The notes: a model not told the origin generated them from the letters alone. Counted from the first letter of the stretch, positions 31,914-41,826 are shown. The stretch: DNA of 64,000 nucleotides from Thiocapsa roseopersicina (GCF_900106925.1 NZ_FNNZ01000011.1:1-64000), one strand, 5' to 3'. Program-made: numbers and translations.

Positions 31914-33612
31914 TCTCCTCCTCGTCCGTTTCGACCGTCTTGGCCATCCGTTTGGCAAAGTAATAGATCCGCTTGAGCTTCTCGATGATGTCGATCTCGA
32001 TCGTGTAGGCGGGGATCCGATTCGGTTCTTCCGCGACGAGACGTTGTGCTTGGTGGATGGCCGCGGAGTCGGCGATATGTTGGATCTCCTGTTTCATGGA
32101 GGTCACGGTGCGCGCGGCCAGCTCGTTGTTCTGTGCGACGGCTTGGACCGCGGCGGCGACCGAGCGTGTCACGACCCGGTGGAATCCCATGAGGACCTGG
32201 CGGGTCGGCACACTGATGGAGACGCCCGCATCGATGCGCTCGCGGCCGAGGACGATCAGGTTGGTTTCGACGACGTCGCCGATATTCTCCAGATCGTTCA
32301 CCGCCGCCATCAGGCGCATCAGGGTCGCGGTCTGTTTCTCGGTGAGCGACAGACGGCTGATCTTGCCCAGATAGGTGATGATCTGGGCGTGCAGGGTGTC
32401 GACATCGTTGTCCATCAGCTCGATCTCGCGCAGCGTGCGGCGGTTGCCGCCGAGGATCGCCGGCATGATGCGCGACATCATCTTGTCGACGCACTCCCCC
32501 ATGTGGAGGACCTCAAGGCGCACACGATCAAGCGCCAACGACGGCGTGGAGATCAACTCCTCGTCCAGATACTTTGCGCGCACCACGAGTGCCTCTGCGC
32601 CCTGGGGTTTGTCCGGAACCAGCCACTGCACGAGACGCGCGAACTGCGTGGTCAGGCCGATAAAGAGGAGTGTATTGGCGACATTGAACAAGGTATGCGC
32701 ATTGGCGATCTGCCGGGGGACCTCGGCGGCGAGTCGCGCGGTACCCGTCAGGGCGGGATGGGTGGGCGAAATCAGCTGTGTGAAGGCCGAAAGTTGTCCG
32801 ATGAAGCCGACCCAGATCAGCACGCCGCAGACGTTGAAGATGACGTGCACCAAGGCGGCTCGCAACGCATCGCGCGGTTTGCCGATGGCTGCCAGCAACG
32901 CGGTGACGCAGGTGCCGATATTGGCCCCGAGGGCGAGCGCGATCCCGGTGGGGAGATTGATGAGACCCTGGCTCGCCATGACGATTGCGATGCCGATGGT
33001 GGCGGCGGAGGATTGGATCAGGCCGGTGAAGACGGCGGCGACCAGGATGCCGATCGCCGGATTCTCGAGCCTCCGGACAAAGTCCAGGAAGGGCTCGTAG
33101 GTCCGCAACGGCACCATCGCGTCGCTCATGATGCTCATGCCGAAGAACACCAGACCCAAACCCATGAGGATGCCGCCGTATTGGCACATCGCCTCCTGCG
33201 TGGACGCAAACTGCATCAGGAAGCCGATACCGATCATCAGCAGGGCCGCCTCGGTGATCTGAAAGGCGATCAGCTGCGCGGTCATGGTGGAGCCGATGTT
33301 GGCGCCCATGATGACGCCGACAGATTGACTCAGGGTCATGAGTCCGGCGCTGATGAAGCCCACCACCAAGACCGTCGTCACGGAAGAGGAGTTGATGACG
33401 GCCGTCACGAACGCGCCGGTGAGGGCGCCCATGAAGCGGTTGGCGGTCAGCTTGGCCAGGATGTCCTTCATCCGCTCCCCGGCGACCGCCTTGAGCGCCT
33501 CGGCCATCTGATCCATGCCGTGGAGAAAGAGTGCAAGACCGCCGAAGAGACTCATCGCCATCGCCCACCAGTGGATCGCCGGCGTGATCGCCTCGGTGAC
33601 CTCGGGGGTCAT
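31903..33612 (-). CDS. Na+/phosphate cotransporter, NptA/YjbB family, with PhoU-like tail
   Basis: A 569-residue inner-membrane transporter. Two inverted PF02690 repeats with QSSSA-like motifs are visible (SVTTVLVVGFISAGLMTLSQSVGVIMGANIGST and IQSSAATIGIAIVMASQGL ... GANIGTCVTA). The C-terminal cytoplasmic helical domain (about 350-569) resembles PhoU (VDKMMSRIMPAILGGNRRTLREIELMDNDVDTLHAQ). Such proteins move or export phosphate with sodium. The start codon overlaps the stop of the upstream metallophosphoesterase-like gene (ATGA), and the 2OG oxygenase follows with overlap, so the three form one operon. Confidence 0.92.
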   Translation of the reverse strand: MTPEVTEAITPAIHWWAMAMSLFGGLALFLHGMDQMAEALKAVAGERMKDILAKLTANRFMGALTGAFVTAVINSSSVTTVLVVGFISAGLMTLSQSVGVIMGANIGSTMTAQLIAFQITEAALLMIGIGFLMQFASTQEAMCQYGGILMGLGLVFFGMSIMSDAMVPLRTYEPFLDFVRRLENPAIGILVAAVFTGLIQSSAATIGIAIVMASQGLINLPTGIALALGANIGTCVTALLAAIGKPRDALRAALVHVIFNVCGVLIWVGFIGQLSAFTQLISPTHPALTGTARLAAEVPRQIANAHTLFNVANTLLFIGLTTQFARLVQWLVPDKPQGAEALVVRAKYLDEELISTPSLALDRVRLEVLHMGECVDKMMSRIMPAILGGNRRTLREIELMDNDVDTLHAQIITYLGKISRLSLTEKQTATLMRLMAAVNDLENIGDVVETNLIVLGRERIDAGVSISVPTRQVLMGFHRVVTRSVAAAVQAVAQNNELAARTVTSMKQEIQHIADSAAIHQAQRLVAEEPNRIPAYTIEIDIIEKLKRIYYFAKRMAKTVETDEEENAS

Positions 33613-35165
33613 CGCGGCACCTCGTCGGGGGCGTCTTTCGGCTGAGTCGGGGTCGGCTCAACGGGGCTCGTGAGCCCGCGACTCAGGGCGCTTCCCGCAC
33701 GTGCGCTGTGCACAAGCCGGTTGTAGACCTCCAGGAGGGGCTCGGCCGGATAGCACAGCGGCAGCAGCCGCTTGTGGGCGCGCGTGAGGGTGCCGACCCA
33801 GTGCGGATCGGCACTGAAAACCTGCCGATGTCGTTCGAGGTCTTCGGTGTCTCGCGCGCGATGCCCGGCCGAAGTCGCCGGGCGACCCCCGAGCACGCAG
33901 ACGGCGCTCTCCGCGAGGCCGAGCCGCCGGAACATGCGGCTCAGCTCACGTCGCCCGTAGGCGCTGCTCGTGCCAGGCTCCGAGGGATGCCGTACCCGAG
34001 CAACGCGGTCGGTCAGCTCCGGATGCCGGTCGATATCCACGAGTGTCTGCCATCCCTCGGCCTCGATCGGCGGTGCGGCGTGGGCGGCGAGGTAGCGCGA
34101 GGTGACGGCCACCAAGGGCAGGCGGGCATAGAAACGCTGCATCGCATCCCGGTAGACCGCTCCCCGAGTCTGATGCAGTGCATCCTCCCAGAGGGATCCT
34201 TGCGGCAATCCGCCATAGCTGATTGCCTCGGAGAAGCTGTCGTGATGGCCCCGCAGATAGAAGACCCGTTCGGGAAACCGCAGCTTGAGGCGAAAGATCA
34301 GATCCATCATCAGGATGGAGCTGTCCATCTCGGCGGCCTGCTCGGGTCGATCCGGATGAACGGCGCTGCCTAGGATGATCAGGATGGCGCTGCCCTCTTC
34401 GAGTGCCTGAAGAAAGGCGTTCTGCGTCAGGATGACGAGCAGGTTGTCGATCCGGGCGCGCAGATCGCCGACGAAGATGGGGGTTGCGCGATCGGGCAGG
34501 ATCAAGAGACCGCCGGGTTGGCCGAGACGATTGAGCGCACGATAGGGCTCCTGATCCATCAGCGCGATCACCTGCTCGATCAGGTCCAGGGCGGGCGCGC
34601 GCGCCAAGGGCTCGATCGGTCCGCCGAGCACCCGAGCCAGGCGCGCGAGCGCCAGGCGGCGCCAACGCATCATGCGCTCCATGAGATCGGTCGCGGCCAA
34701 GGGAGCGATACAGACGCCGGCCGCCCTGGACTTGTTCTTGATGGCCAGTCCGTCGGCCGAGAGCTTAAGACGCAGGTGCCGCGGCTCGACGGCACGCGGG
34801 TAACGCAGCAGCAGGCGTTGCGTCGGGTCGTCGCGTCCCACGTTCAGTGTCTCGCCCTCGCTCAGTCGGATGAATCCGCTGATATCGGAGAAATAGGTCA
34901 TGGGATCGACCAGGAGATAGCTGCCGCGGTGCTCGAAGCGGCCTTCCGCATCGAGCACAGGCTCCGGATAGAGATGGAGCCGATAGCCGTGCTCGCCGCC
35001 GAGGAGGATCTGCAGGGGCAGCGCGGGAGGCGGGAGCCTCACCGTCGACTTGCCCAATCGGAGCGAGCCGCGAAGGTCGAGGTCGGCACAGGGATCGGCC
35101 TCGCGTATCAGACCGCGAAAATGTTTGAGGAAGCCTTTGCGCTTGGCGTGGCTCGGGTCCGACAT
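33609..35165 (-). CDS. Metallophosphoesterase-like protein with altered active site
   Basis: 518 residues. An N-terminal region includes an FHA-like segment (LNVGRDDPTQRLLLRYP ... PRHLRLKLSADGLAIKNKS, about 105-150). A calcineurin-like phosphoesterase fold follows (about 228-430). The metal-binding motifs are recognisable but changed: GDLRA at 233-237 (His of GDxH is Arg), LGSAVH (Asp of GDxxx is Ser) and RGHHD (Asn of GNHD is His). Such changes would be expected to abolish or alter metal-dependent catalysis. Start at ATG 35165 (MSDPSHAKRK). First gene of the operon with the Na/Pi cotransporter (4-bp overlap). Confidence 0.8.
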   Translation of the reverse strand: MSDPSHAKRKGFLKHFRGLIREADPCADLDLRGSLRLGKSTVRLPPPALPLQILLGGEHGYRLHLYPEPVLDAEGRFEHRGSYLLVDPMTYFSDISGFIRLSEGETLNVGRDDPTQRLLLRYPRAVEPRHLRLKLSADGLAIKNKSRAAGVCIAPLAATDLMERMMRWRRLALARLARVLGGPIEPLARAPALDLIEQVIALMDQEPYRALNRLGQPGGLLILPDRATPIFVGDLRARIDNLLVILTQNAFLQALEEGSAILIILGSAVHPDRPEQAAEMDSSILMMDLIFRLKLRFPERVFYLRGHHDSFSEAISYGGLPQGSLWEDALHQTRGAVYRDAMQRFYARLPLVAVTSRYLAAHAAPPIEAEGWQTLVDIDRHPELTDRVARVRHPSEPGTSSAYGRRELSRMFRRLGLAESAVCVLGGRPATSAGHRARDTEDLERHRQVFSADPHWVGTLTRAHKRLLPLCYPAEPLLEVYNRLVHSARAGSALSRGLTSPVEPTPTQPKDAPDEVPR

Positions 35166-35312
35166 GGGCTGTTTGAATGACCCTCCGGGTCTGAGGCGCG
35201 ATGCAGGATCCGCTCGATGGCCCAAGCGTCGCATTCCTGCCGATGTGCATCAACCGCGCGGTGGCCGCGCAACGCTCGGCAGGTGTCGTGGACGGGTCCC
35301 TCGCGCTGCAAG

Positions 35313-35473
<161 letters not shown>

Positions 35474-35517
35474 TAAGCTGGCGTCCGATCGGTTGAGACA
35501 CGGGGGATCGACCGGCC

Positions 35518-36954
35518 ATGTCGGGCCCGGGAGGCAGGGTGAGCAGACTCGCGAGCAGATTGCGTATCGGTGAGAAGGTCGGGCTGGGATTCGGTCTGGT
35601 GATCCTGATCTTTCTCGGGGTCATTCTTCACGATCAGCTCGCGTTGGCACGCCTGAGTGCGGACTACGAGCGTCTGCACGGCGTCTACGGCGCACGTCAG
35701 TCTTATGCCTTCGGCATCGAGCGGCGGCTCGGCGCCATCCGCGCGGCTCAGTCCGAGTTTCTCGCGACCCGAGATCTCGATGCGGTTGCCGAGGTGGGGC
35801 GCGAAGCGGGTGCCTTGGAGGTCGAGGCCGCCGGGCTCGCGCGTCTTGACGAGACCTCGCAGCGCGCCGCGACCGAGATTCGAACGCTGGTCGCCGATTA
35901 TCTGTCGAGCTTCGAGGAGGTCGTCGAGGCATGGCGGATCAACGGGCTCGACGAGAACAGCGGACTGCAGGGCGCGTTTCGCCGGACCGCGCATGAGCTC
36001 GAGGCGTTGGCCGGATCGGGCGAGCAGGCGACGGGGCTCGAGATTGCGATTCTCCAGCTGCGGCGACGCGAGAAGGATTATCTGCTGCGCGGCGACGAGA
36101 CCTATGTCGCGATGGTGGACGAGATCCTGACCGAGACCGCCGAGCGCGTTGCACAGGCTCCGATCGCCGAGCGCGAGCGAGAGGCGTTGACCGACCGACT
36201 CGCCGCTTACGGGCGTGATTTTCATTCGCTGGTCGAGCAGGACCGCCGGATCGAAGGGCTCGCGGACGCCATGGAAGTCGCAGCCGGGCGTATCACGCCG
36301 CTGGTCGAAGCGAACCTTGTCGAAGCCAGTCGGCTGATGGCGACGATGACCGATGAGATCGCGCGGAACGCGGCCGCGCGGGCGCGGATCAACCTCTTGA
36401 TCGCGCTCGGGGCGACCCTGCTCGGGGCGGTCTTCGCCGTCATGATCACCGCGAGGATCGTCCGCCCGGTGCGCAAGATCGCGGGGCTGCTCGATCGCAT
36501 GACGACCGAGACGCCCCGCGAGCGCATCCCGACGGTGCCCGGTGCGCGCGACGAGATCGACGCCATGGCGGCCTCGCTCAACGTGCTGGCCGATCATAAG
36601 TCGACCTTTGTCGGCTGGTGGCGCAGCGCGATGCGCGAGGCGGTCGCCCTGCGCGATCTTCATGCCGCGAGCGAGGCAAGCGAGTGTGCGCGCGCGGCAA
36701 CCGAGCTGCGTTCGGCCGTCGACGCCCGACTGGCGTGCATCCTGGCGGTTCGCGACGGCATCGAGCACAACATCGACTCAGTCCGAGACCTGGTCGAGCA
36801 CCTCCCGCAATCCGCGACAACCCTTTCCGCGGGGGATGTGAGACGGCTCAAGGAGGCCGCGGTGGGCTTATCGGCCCTGTCGAAGATTCTTCAAGCGGAG
36901 TCGCTCCATCGCTCGCCCCCGCAAGCCTGCCCCGCATCCGAAGAGGCACATTGA
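35518..36954 (+). CDS. HAMP-domain membrane receptor without output domain
   Basis: A 478-residue protein with the front half of a chemoreceptor or sensor kinase. It has a transmembrane helix at about 24-43 (VGLGFGLVILIFLGVILHDQL) and a long helical periplasmic domain of the bimodular (HBM) type including LQLRRREKDYLLRGDETYV. A second helix (INLLIALGATLLGAVFAVMI) and a HAMP domain (ARIVRPVRKIAGLLDRMTTE) follow. After the HAMP, only about 130 residues of helix remain; no MCP signalling tip, kinase, GGDEF or phosphatase motif is visible. It may signal through a partner or be a truncated derivative. Neighbours give no clue. Confidence 0.75.
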   Translation: MSGPGGRVSRLASRLRIGEKVGLGFGLVILIFLGVILHDQLALARLSADYERLHGVYGARQSYAFGIERRLGAIRAAQSEFLATRDLDAVAEVGREAGALEVEAAGLARLDETSQRAATEIRTLVADYLSSFEEVVEAWRINGLDENSGLQGAFRRTAHELEALAGSGEQATGLEIAILQLRRREKDYLLRGDETYVAMVDEILTETAERVAQAPIAEREREALTDRLAAYGRDFHSLVEQDRRIEGLADAMEVAAGRITPLVEANLVEASRLMATMTDEIARNAAARARINLLIALGATLLGAVFAVMITARIVRPVRKIAGLLDRMTTETPRERIPTVPGARDEIDAMAASLNVLADHKSTFVGWWRSAMREAVALRDLHAASEASECARAATELRSAVDARLACILAVRDGIEHNIDSVRDLVEHLPQSATTLSAGDVRRLKEAAVGLSALSKILQAESLHRSPPQACPASEEAH

Positions 36955-37006
36955 GGCTCGGCCGCTGCATCGATCGAGTGCGGCAGGGCGCACTCGGCGT
37001 CTGTGC

Positions 37007-37498
37007 TTAGGGGAGCGCTTCGATGGCCCGGATCTTCTCGTCGTAACGCGCTCGAAGCTCTGCGGGGAGCTCCGAGTCCTTCACCCCGGCGCACCCGCCG
37101 TGCTCGGCGAGCATGGCGAGGAAGTCGCGCTGGAGGCGTTCCTGGACCTTGCGATAATTGCGCTCCGGGAAGACGTCGTCCTGGACCCGTAGCACGGTCA
37201 TGCGCATGCGGCTGGCGAGCAGCTTGTTGAGGTTCTCGGTGCGACGGTTGGAGCCGTCGCTGCGGCAGCGGGCGTGATAGAGATCCACTGCGTAGGCGGC
37301 CTCGACCGCTTCGATCAAAAGCTGTTCGGTCGCCTCGTCCAGAGACAAGGCAGCGACGCTTTGGATGCCGAGGCCCGCCATGAGGAGCACTGCAAGGATC
37401 CAACGGCGAAGCGGGGGTCTCCGGTTGTTGAGTCGACCCGATCCGTCGTCCGATCGGTCGTAGCGGTTCCGGCTTCGCCGTCTTGTCTGAATCTGCAC
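37007..37498 (-). CDS. Hypothetical exported protein
   Basis: I do not recognise this 163-residue protein. A basic N-terminus is followed by a signal-peptide-like helix (RRWILAVLLMAGLGIQSVAALS, about residues 30-52). The remaining 110 residues are predicted helical and charged, with two cysteines (CRSDGS and GGCAG) that could form a disulfide in the periplasm. The gene ends 52 bp from the convergent HAMP receptor gene, and an SDR gene lies 8 bp upstream on the same strand, so both may be cotranscribed. Confidence 0.6.
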   Translation of the reverse strand: MQIQTRRRSRNRYDRSDDGSGRLNNRRPPLRRWILAVLLMAGLGIQSVAALSLDEATEQLLIEAVEAAYAVDLYHARCRSDGSNRRTENLNKLLASRMRMTVLRVQDDVFPERNYRKVQERLQRDFLAMLAEHGGCAGVKDSELPAELRARYDEKIRAIEALP

Positions 37499-37506
37499 GG
37501 CGCGTC

Positions 37507-38220
37507 TTAGCTCCTTCCGTAGACCGGCACTGCGGCGCCGGTCACGCAGCGTGCTGCATCCGAGGCCAAAAAGAGGATGACCTCGGCGAGTGCATCCGGA
37601 GGGACCCAGGTGTCGTGATCCGCATCCGGCATGGCCGCGCGGTTCTGAGGGGTGTCGAGGGTTCCGGGCAGAACACAGTTGACGGTGATCCCGCGATGTT
37701 TCAGCTCATCCGCGAGACTCTCGGTCAGGGTAATGACGGCGGCCTTGGATGCGCAGTAGGGACCCATGTGCCCGGCGCCCCGAACGGCCGCCCGGGCGGA
37801 GACGTTGACGATGCGCCCGCCGCTCCATTCAGGGATCTCGGGTATTGCCGCCCGACAGCAGTTGAAGACGGTGCGCAGGTTCAGATCCATCAAGGAATCC
37901 CACTGTGCATCTGTGGTCTCGTGGATGGCCGGCCCCATCGCAAAGCCGCCGGCGATATTCGCCAGGACATGAATGGCGCCGAAGCGGTCCATCACGCCGG
38001 CGATCATGGTCGACACCGCGGCCGGGTCGAGTAGGTCGGTCGCGAAGATGGCCGACTCGCATCCCTTGGGCAAGGCGTTCTGCGCCGACTGTAAGGCATC
38101 GGGGTCCAGGTCGATCAGGGCCAGTCGGGCGCCTCGGCGGGCGAAGGCCACTGCCGTGGCACGGCCCAGATTTCCCGCGGCGCCGGTGACGACAACGGTT
38201 TTCCCGGTGAATTCCTGCAC
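37507..38220 (-). CDS. Short-chain dehydrogenase/reductase
   Basis: A 237-residue SDR with cofactor motif TGAAGNLG, catalytic Ser (VNVSARAAV), Tyr-x-x-x-Lys (YCASK) and the NxxG-type NIAGG. GTG 38220 (MQEFTGKTVVVTGAAG) is selected as start because AGGAG stands 8 bases before it; an ATG farther upstream would add 27 non-conserved residues. The substrate is unknown. Divergent from lapB; followed on the same strand by the hypothetical exported protein. Confidence 0.85.
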   Translation of the reverse strand: MQEFTGKTVVVTGAAGNLGRATAVAFARRGARLALIDLDPDALQSAQNALPKGCESAIFATDLLDPAAVSTMIAGVMDRFGAIHVLANIAGGFAMGPAIHETTDAQWDSLMDLNLRTVFNCCRAAIPEIPEWSGGRIVNVSARAAVRGAGHMGPYCASKAAVITLTESLADELKHRGITVNCVLPGTLDTPQNRAAMPDADHDTWVPPDALAEVILFLASDAARCVTGAAVPVYGRS

Positions 38221-38500
38221 GCTCGTGACTCCTGATTGCTGTGCCGGCGGTTCAATGCGCCCGTCGGCTTTGCGCTCCCGACTCAATCCTGCAGACAGCA
38301 AGTTGGGGTCCCGGGCCGGATGCCCAACCCGGGTGCGCTTCGTCGGTCGCGGATCCGCTTGGCTTCTTCATGCGGGCCGGGCGGGTTGCCTGTATCATTT
38401 AGGGCGTGACCAGTTTACCCGAACCAGCATATCAGAGCGTTCGTGGCGCCGTCCTTGGCGCGGGCGTCCCATCGGTTCTCATGCGCGGTGGGTGGTGCCC

Positions 38501-39715
38501 TTGATCGAGCTGCTGTTTCTGCTCCTGCCCGTCGCTGCGGCGTCCGGTTGGTGGGTCGCGCGTCGCGGCGCGCCGGCTCGACGCAACCGCAGGCATCCGC
38601 CTCACCCTGCATTTCTGCGGGGTCTGAATTACCTTGTCGAGGAGCAGCCGGACAAGGCCATCGACATGTTTCTGGAGCTCGTCGAGGTCGACGGCGAGAC
38701 CGTCGAAACCCATCTCGCGCTCGGCAGTCTGTTTCGACGTCGCGGCGAGGTCGACCGCGCGATCCGCATCCACCAGAACCTGATCGCCCGTAAGAATCTG
38801 GCCGCCGAGCAGCGCGGCGATGCCCTGTTCGAGCTCGGCCAGGACTACATGCGCGCAGGCTTGTTGGATCGCGCCGAGTGCCTGTTTCAGGAATTGGTCG
38901 GTCTCGGGTTGCACCGCCAGCGCGCGCTCCAGAGTCTGCGCGAGCTCTACGAGCAAGAGCGCGACTGGGCACGCTGCCTGGAGGTCGCCGAGCTGCTCGA
39001 CCCGGCGAGCGATCCGTCCATCAAGGTCGCGATCGGCCAGTACCATTGCGAGCTGGCCGAGGATGCTCGGCGCTGCGGCGATGCGGCGCGAGCGACGGCC
39101 CAACTGAGCCTGGCTCGGGAGGCCGATCCCGAGTGTGTCCGTGCCACCATGCTCGAGGGGCGTGCCGCGCTGGAAGACGGCGATCCGCAGCGTGCGCTTG
39201 CGCTCTTCATGCACATGGCCGAGCAGCGCGCATCTTATGTTCCGGAGATCCTGCCCGAGCTGATCGACGCCTTGCGGCAGCTCGGACGCGACGATGTGCC
39301 CGCGGTTCTGGAGGACTTGGCACAGCGGCATTCGAGTCCGGCACTGACGCTCGGTCTCGGCGATGTCCTCGCCCAGAGCCGCGGCAAGGAGGCGGCGATG
39401 GATCTACTGACGCGCTACCTGTCTCGGCATGCGGATCTGGCCGCACTCGAGCGTCTCCTCGAGCTTCAGGTCGAGCTTCAGGTCGAGGGACCGTCTCAGG
39501 GTCAGGGTTTGACCGGCGAGCGTATGCGTGTCGCCTTGGACGTGACGCGGCATTTGCTCGCGCGGCAGGCGGTTTATCGCTGCGAGCACTGCGGGTTCGA
39601 GGCGCGCTCGCTGCACTGGCAGTGTCCCAGTTGCCGGTCTTGGGGGAGCGTCGTTCCCGTTCAGCCGGAGCCGATCATAGGCGAGGAGGTGCTGCATGAG
39701 CGACGTCTCGCCTGA
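38501..39715 (+). CDS. lapB: Lipopolysaccharide assembly protein LapB
   Basis: Membrane-anchored adaptor that couples LpxC turnover by FtsH to LPS demand. It starts at TTG 38501 (MIELLFLLLPVAAASGWW), matching the E. coli N-terminus; GTG 38492 or 38495 are alternatives. 404 residues: an N-terminal transmembrane helix, a TPR array (about 40-340), and a C-terminal rubredoxin-like zinc site CEHC (after AVYR) and CPSC. lapA, usually upstream, is absent. pyrF follows 147 bp downstream, a conserved order. Confidence 0.93.
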   Translation: MIELLFLLLPVAAASGWWVARRGAPARRNRRHPPHPAFLRGLNYLVEEQPDKAIDMFLELVEVDGETVETHLALGSLFRRRGEVDRAIRIHQNLIARKNLAAEQRGDALFELGQDYMRAGLLDRAECLFQELVGLGLHRQRALQSLRELYEQERDWARCLEVAELLDPASDPSIKVAIGQYHCELAEDARRCGDAARATAQLSLAREADPECVRATMLEGRAALEDGDPQRALALFMHMAEQRASYVPEILPELIDALRQLGRDDVPAVLEDLAQRHSSPALTLGLGDVLAQSRGKEAAMDLLTRYLSRHADLAALERLLELQVELQVEGPSQGQGLTGERMRVALDVTRHLLARQAVYRCEHCGFEARSLHWQCPSCRSWGSVVPVQPEPIIGEEVLHERRLA

Positions 39716-39862
39716 CCCTGAGATGGGTTCGCACAGGATTTCTCTGCCCCTGCTCGCCATCTCGGCGCGGCGGGGATCGGCCGAGGGTCGTCGGACAGTG
39801 CGCGGCCGTGCGGTCCGGGATACCGGGCGCGTAACCCTTAATCAAGCATACGAGGACCGGAC

Positions 39863-40561
39863 GTGACGCCATCCAAACGCATTATCGTGGCGCTCGACTT
39901 CGCGACCGAGGCCGAGGCCCTTGCCTTGGTCGAGCGTCTCGATCCGACAGGCTGCCGGGTCAAGGTCGGCAAAGAGCTGTTTACGCGATGCGGGCCGGTG
40001 TTCGTCGAGAAGTTGCAGTCTTGCGGATTCGAGGTCTTTCTCGATCTGAAGTTTCACGACATTCCCAACACGGTGGCCGGTGCCTGCGCCGCTGCGGCGG
40101 ATCTCGGGGTCTGGATGGTGAACCTGCATATCTCGGGCGGGGCGCGGATGATCGAGGCCGCGCGCGCACGGCTCGATCGCATGTCCAGCCGGCCGTTGCT
40201 GATCGGCGTGACGCTGCTCACCAGTCTGAATCGGGAGGATCTGAGCGCCGTCGGCTGTCCCGGCGAGCCTGGCGAGCGCGTGCTTGCCCTCGCAGCGCTC
40301 GGGCATGCCGCGGGTCTCGACGGGGTCGTCTGCTCGCCCTTGGAGGCGGCGGCAGTCCGCGCGGCGCAGGGCCCGGATTTTCGGCTGGTCACGCCGGGCG
40401 TCAGGCCCGCCGGTGCGTCGCTCGGTGATCAGGTGCGTGTCATGACCCCTCGCGATGCGCTTGCCGCCGGTGCGGACGACTTGGTGATCGGGCGCCCGAT
40501 CACGGAGGCCGATGATCCGCTTGCCGCGCTTCGGGCGATCGAGGATTCGCTCATGACCTAA
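39863..40561 (+). CDS. pyrF: Orotidine-5'-phosphate decarboxylase
   Basis: Last step of UMP synthesis. A 232-residue TIM barrel starting at GTG 39863 with CGAGG upstream. Active-site blocks are [15 protein letters not shown], and [13 protein letters not shown] with the D-x-K-x-x-D tetrad. The phosphate-binding VTPGVRPAG and [12 protein letters not shown] segments are near the C-terminus. Length and motifs match the family. It follows lapB, as in E. coli. Confidence 0.96.
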   Translation: MTPSKRIIVALDFATEAEALALVERLDPTGCRVKVGKELFTRCGPVFVEKLQSCGFEVFLDLKFHDIPNTVAGACAAAADLGVWMVNLHISGGARMIEAARARLDRMSSRPLLIGVTLLTSLNREDLSAVGCPGEPGERVLALAALGHAAGLDGVVCSPLEAAAVRAAQGPDFRLVTPGVRPAGASLGDQVRVMTPRDALAAGADDLVIGRPITEADDPLAALRAIEDSLMT

Positions 40562-40654
40562 GTCCGGCGGAACCGCAGCCTGTCTCAACCGAGCATCTCG
40601 CCGAATCGGCCGAGGTGCCCGTTTAATTTGATCGATCTTTCAGGAGTCAAGTCG

Positions 40655-41530
40655 ATGGCGAAGATTCGAAAGGCAGTGTTCCCCGTTGCAGGACTCGGGA
40701 CGCGATTCCTGCCCGCGACCAAGGCGAGCCCCAAGGAGATGATGTCGGTCGTCGACAAGCCCTTGATCCAGTATGCGGCCGAGGAGGCCGAGACCGCCGG
40801 AGTCACCCAGCTGGTCTTCATCACGGGCCGCAACAAGCGCTCGATCGAAGACCACTTCGACAAGGCCTACGAGCTCGAATCGGAGCTCAAGAGTGCCGGC
40901 AAGCAAGAACTCCTGAACATTGTTCAGAACGTGATGCCGCCGAGCGTGACCTGTATCTATGTGCGCCAAGCCGAGGCGCTCGGTCTCGGGCACGCCGTGC
41001 TCTGCGCCAAGTCGGTCGTGGGCGACGAGCCTTTCGCCGTGCTGCTGGCCGACGACTTGATCCGCACTCAAGGAAAGGGCGTGGTCGAGCAGATGTCCGA
41101 CGTGTACGAGCGCTACGGCTGTAGCGTGCTCAGCGTTCAGGAGGTCCCGCGCGAGGAGACCAACAAGTACGGCATCGTGAAGGTCGAGCCCGGTCCGGAC
41201 GGGGAGCTGCGCGTGGTCTCGATCGTCGAGAAGCCGGCACCGGCGGATGCGCCGTCGAATCTCGCGGTCGTCGGACGTTATCTACTCACACCCAAGATCT
41301 TCGAGAAGCTCGAGCAGACCCGGGAAGGTGCGGGCGGGGAGATTCAGTTGACCGATGCCATCGCCGCGCTCCTGGAGGACGAGCCGGTGATTGCCTATCC
41401 CTTCCAGGGCAAGCGCTACGATTGCGGAAGCAAGCTCGGCTTTCTTCAGGCCAACGTCGAGTTCGGCTTGGCGCACCCGGAGGTCGGCGAGCGCTTCTCG
41501 GCCTATTTGCGCGCCTTCGGGCAACAATAG
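40655..41530 (+). CDS. galU: UTP-glucose-1-phosphate uridylyltransferase
   Basis: Makes UDP-glucose from UTP and glucose-1-phosphate for polysaccharide and LPS synthesis. 291 residues (E. coli 302) from ATG 40655 with AGGAG 9 bases upstream; the in-frame TTG at 40628 precedes this and is rejected. It shows the nucleotidyltransferase loop [33 protein letters not shown], and [11 protein letters not shown]. The 3'-end element C4 lies 86 bp after the stop. Confidence 0.96.
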   Translation: MAKIRKAVFPVAGLGTRFLPATKASPKEMMSVVDKPLIQYAAEEAETAGVTQLVFITGRNKRSIEDHFDKAYELESELKSAGKQELLNIVQNVMPPSVTCIYVRQAEALGLGHAVLCAKSVVGDEPFAVLLADDLIRTQGKGVVEQMSDVYERYGCSVLSVQEVPREETNKYGIVKVEPGPDGELRVVSIVEKPAPADAPSNLAVVGRYLLTPKIFEKLEQTREGAGGEIQLTDAIAALLEDEPVIAYPFQGKRYDCGSKLGFLQANVEFGLAHPEVGERFSAYLRAFGQQ

Positions 41531-41615
41531 CGGCCGACGGGGCGGCAGCCGGGTGTCGTCTCCGAGTAGGCGGGGTCATGCCCGGAGCCAGCGTGCTCCG
41601 GTCTGCCCCGTCCTG

Positions 41616-41703
41616 TTTAAACCGCGTCCAGAGCGAGATGCTTATTTTCGAGTAACCTCGACGTTTGGTACATCTACAACCCTTGGCGGGGACGCGGTTT
41701 AAA
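41616..41703 (+). repeat. 3'-end element, copy C4 (88 bp)
   Basis: TTTAAACCGCGTC (41616-41628) and GACGCGGTTTAAA (41691-41703) are 13-bp perfect complements. Inner start CAGAGCGAGATGC. It is co-oriented with galU upstream. The flank ATGATTTATTTTTTAATA is T-rich, as for a terminator. Confidence 0.88.
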
Positions 41704-41724
41704 ATGATTTATTTTTTAATATCT

Positions 41725-41809
41725 TAAACCGCGCCGACTCCGGCGGTCGTCAAGTCGGCCGGGGCCGATCCCATCCAAAAACATCGCATACCGCGCTGGG
41801 CGCGGTTTA
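41725..41809 (-). repeat. 3'-end element, copy C5 (85 bp)
   Basis: TAAACCGCGCC (41725-41735) and GGCGCGGTTTA (41799-41809) are 11-bp perfect complements with a T-to-C change compensated by A-to-G on the other arm. Inner sequence on the minus strand (GTATGCGATGTTTTTGG) resembles C2. It faces C4 tail to tail across a 21-bp AT-rich spacer and is oriented with yaeQ. Confidence 0.85.
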
Positions 41810-41826
41810 GTCCCTTACCCCGCGAA

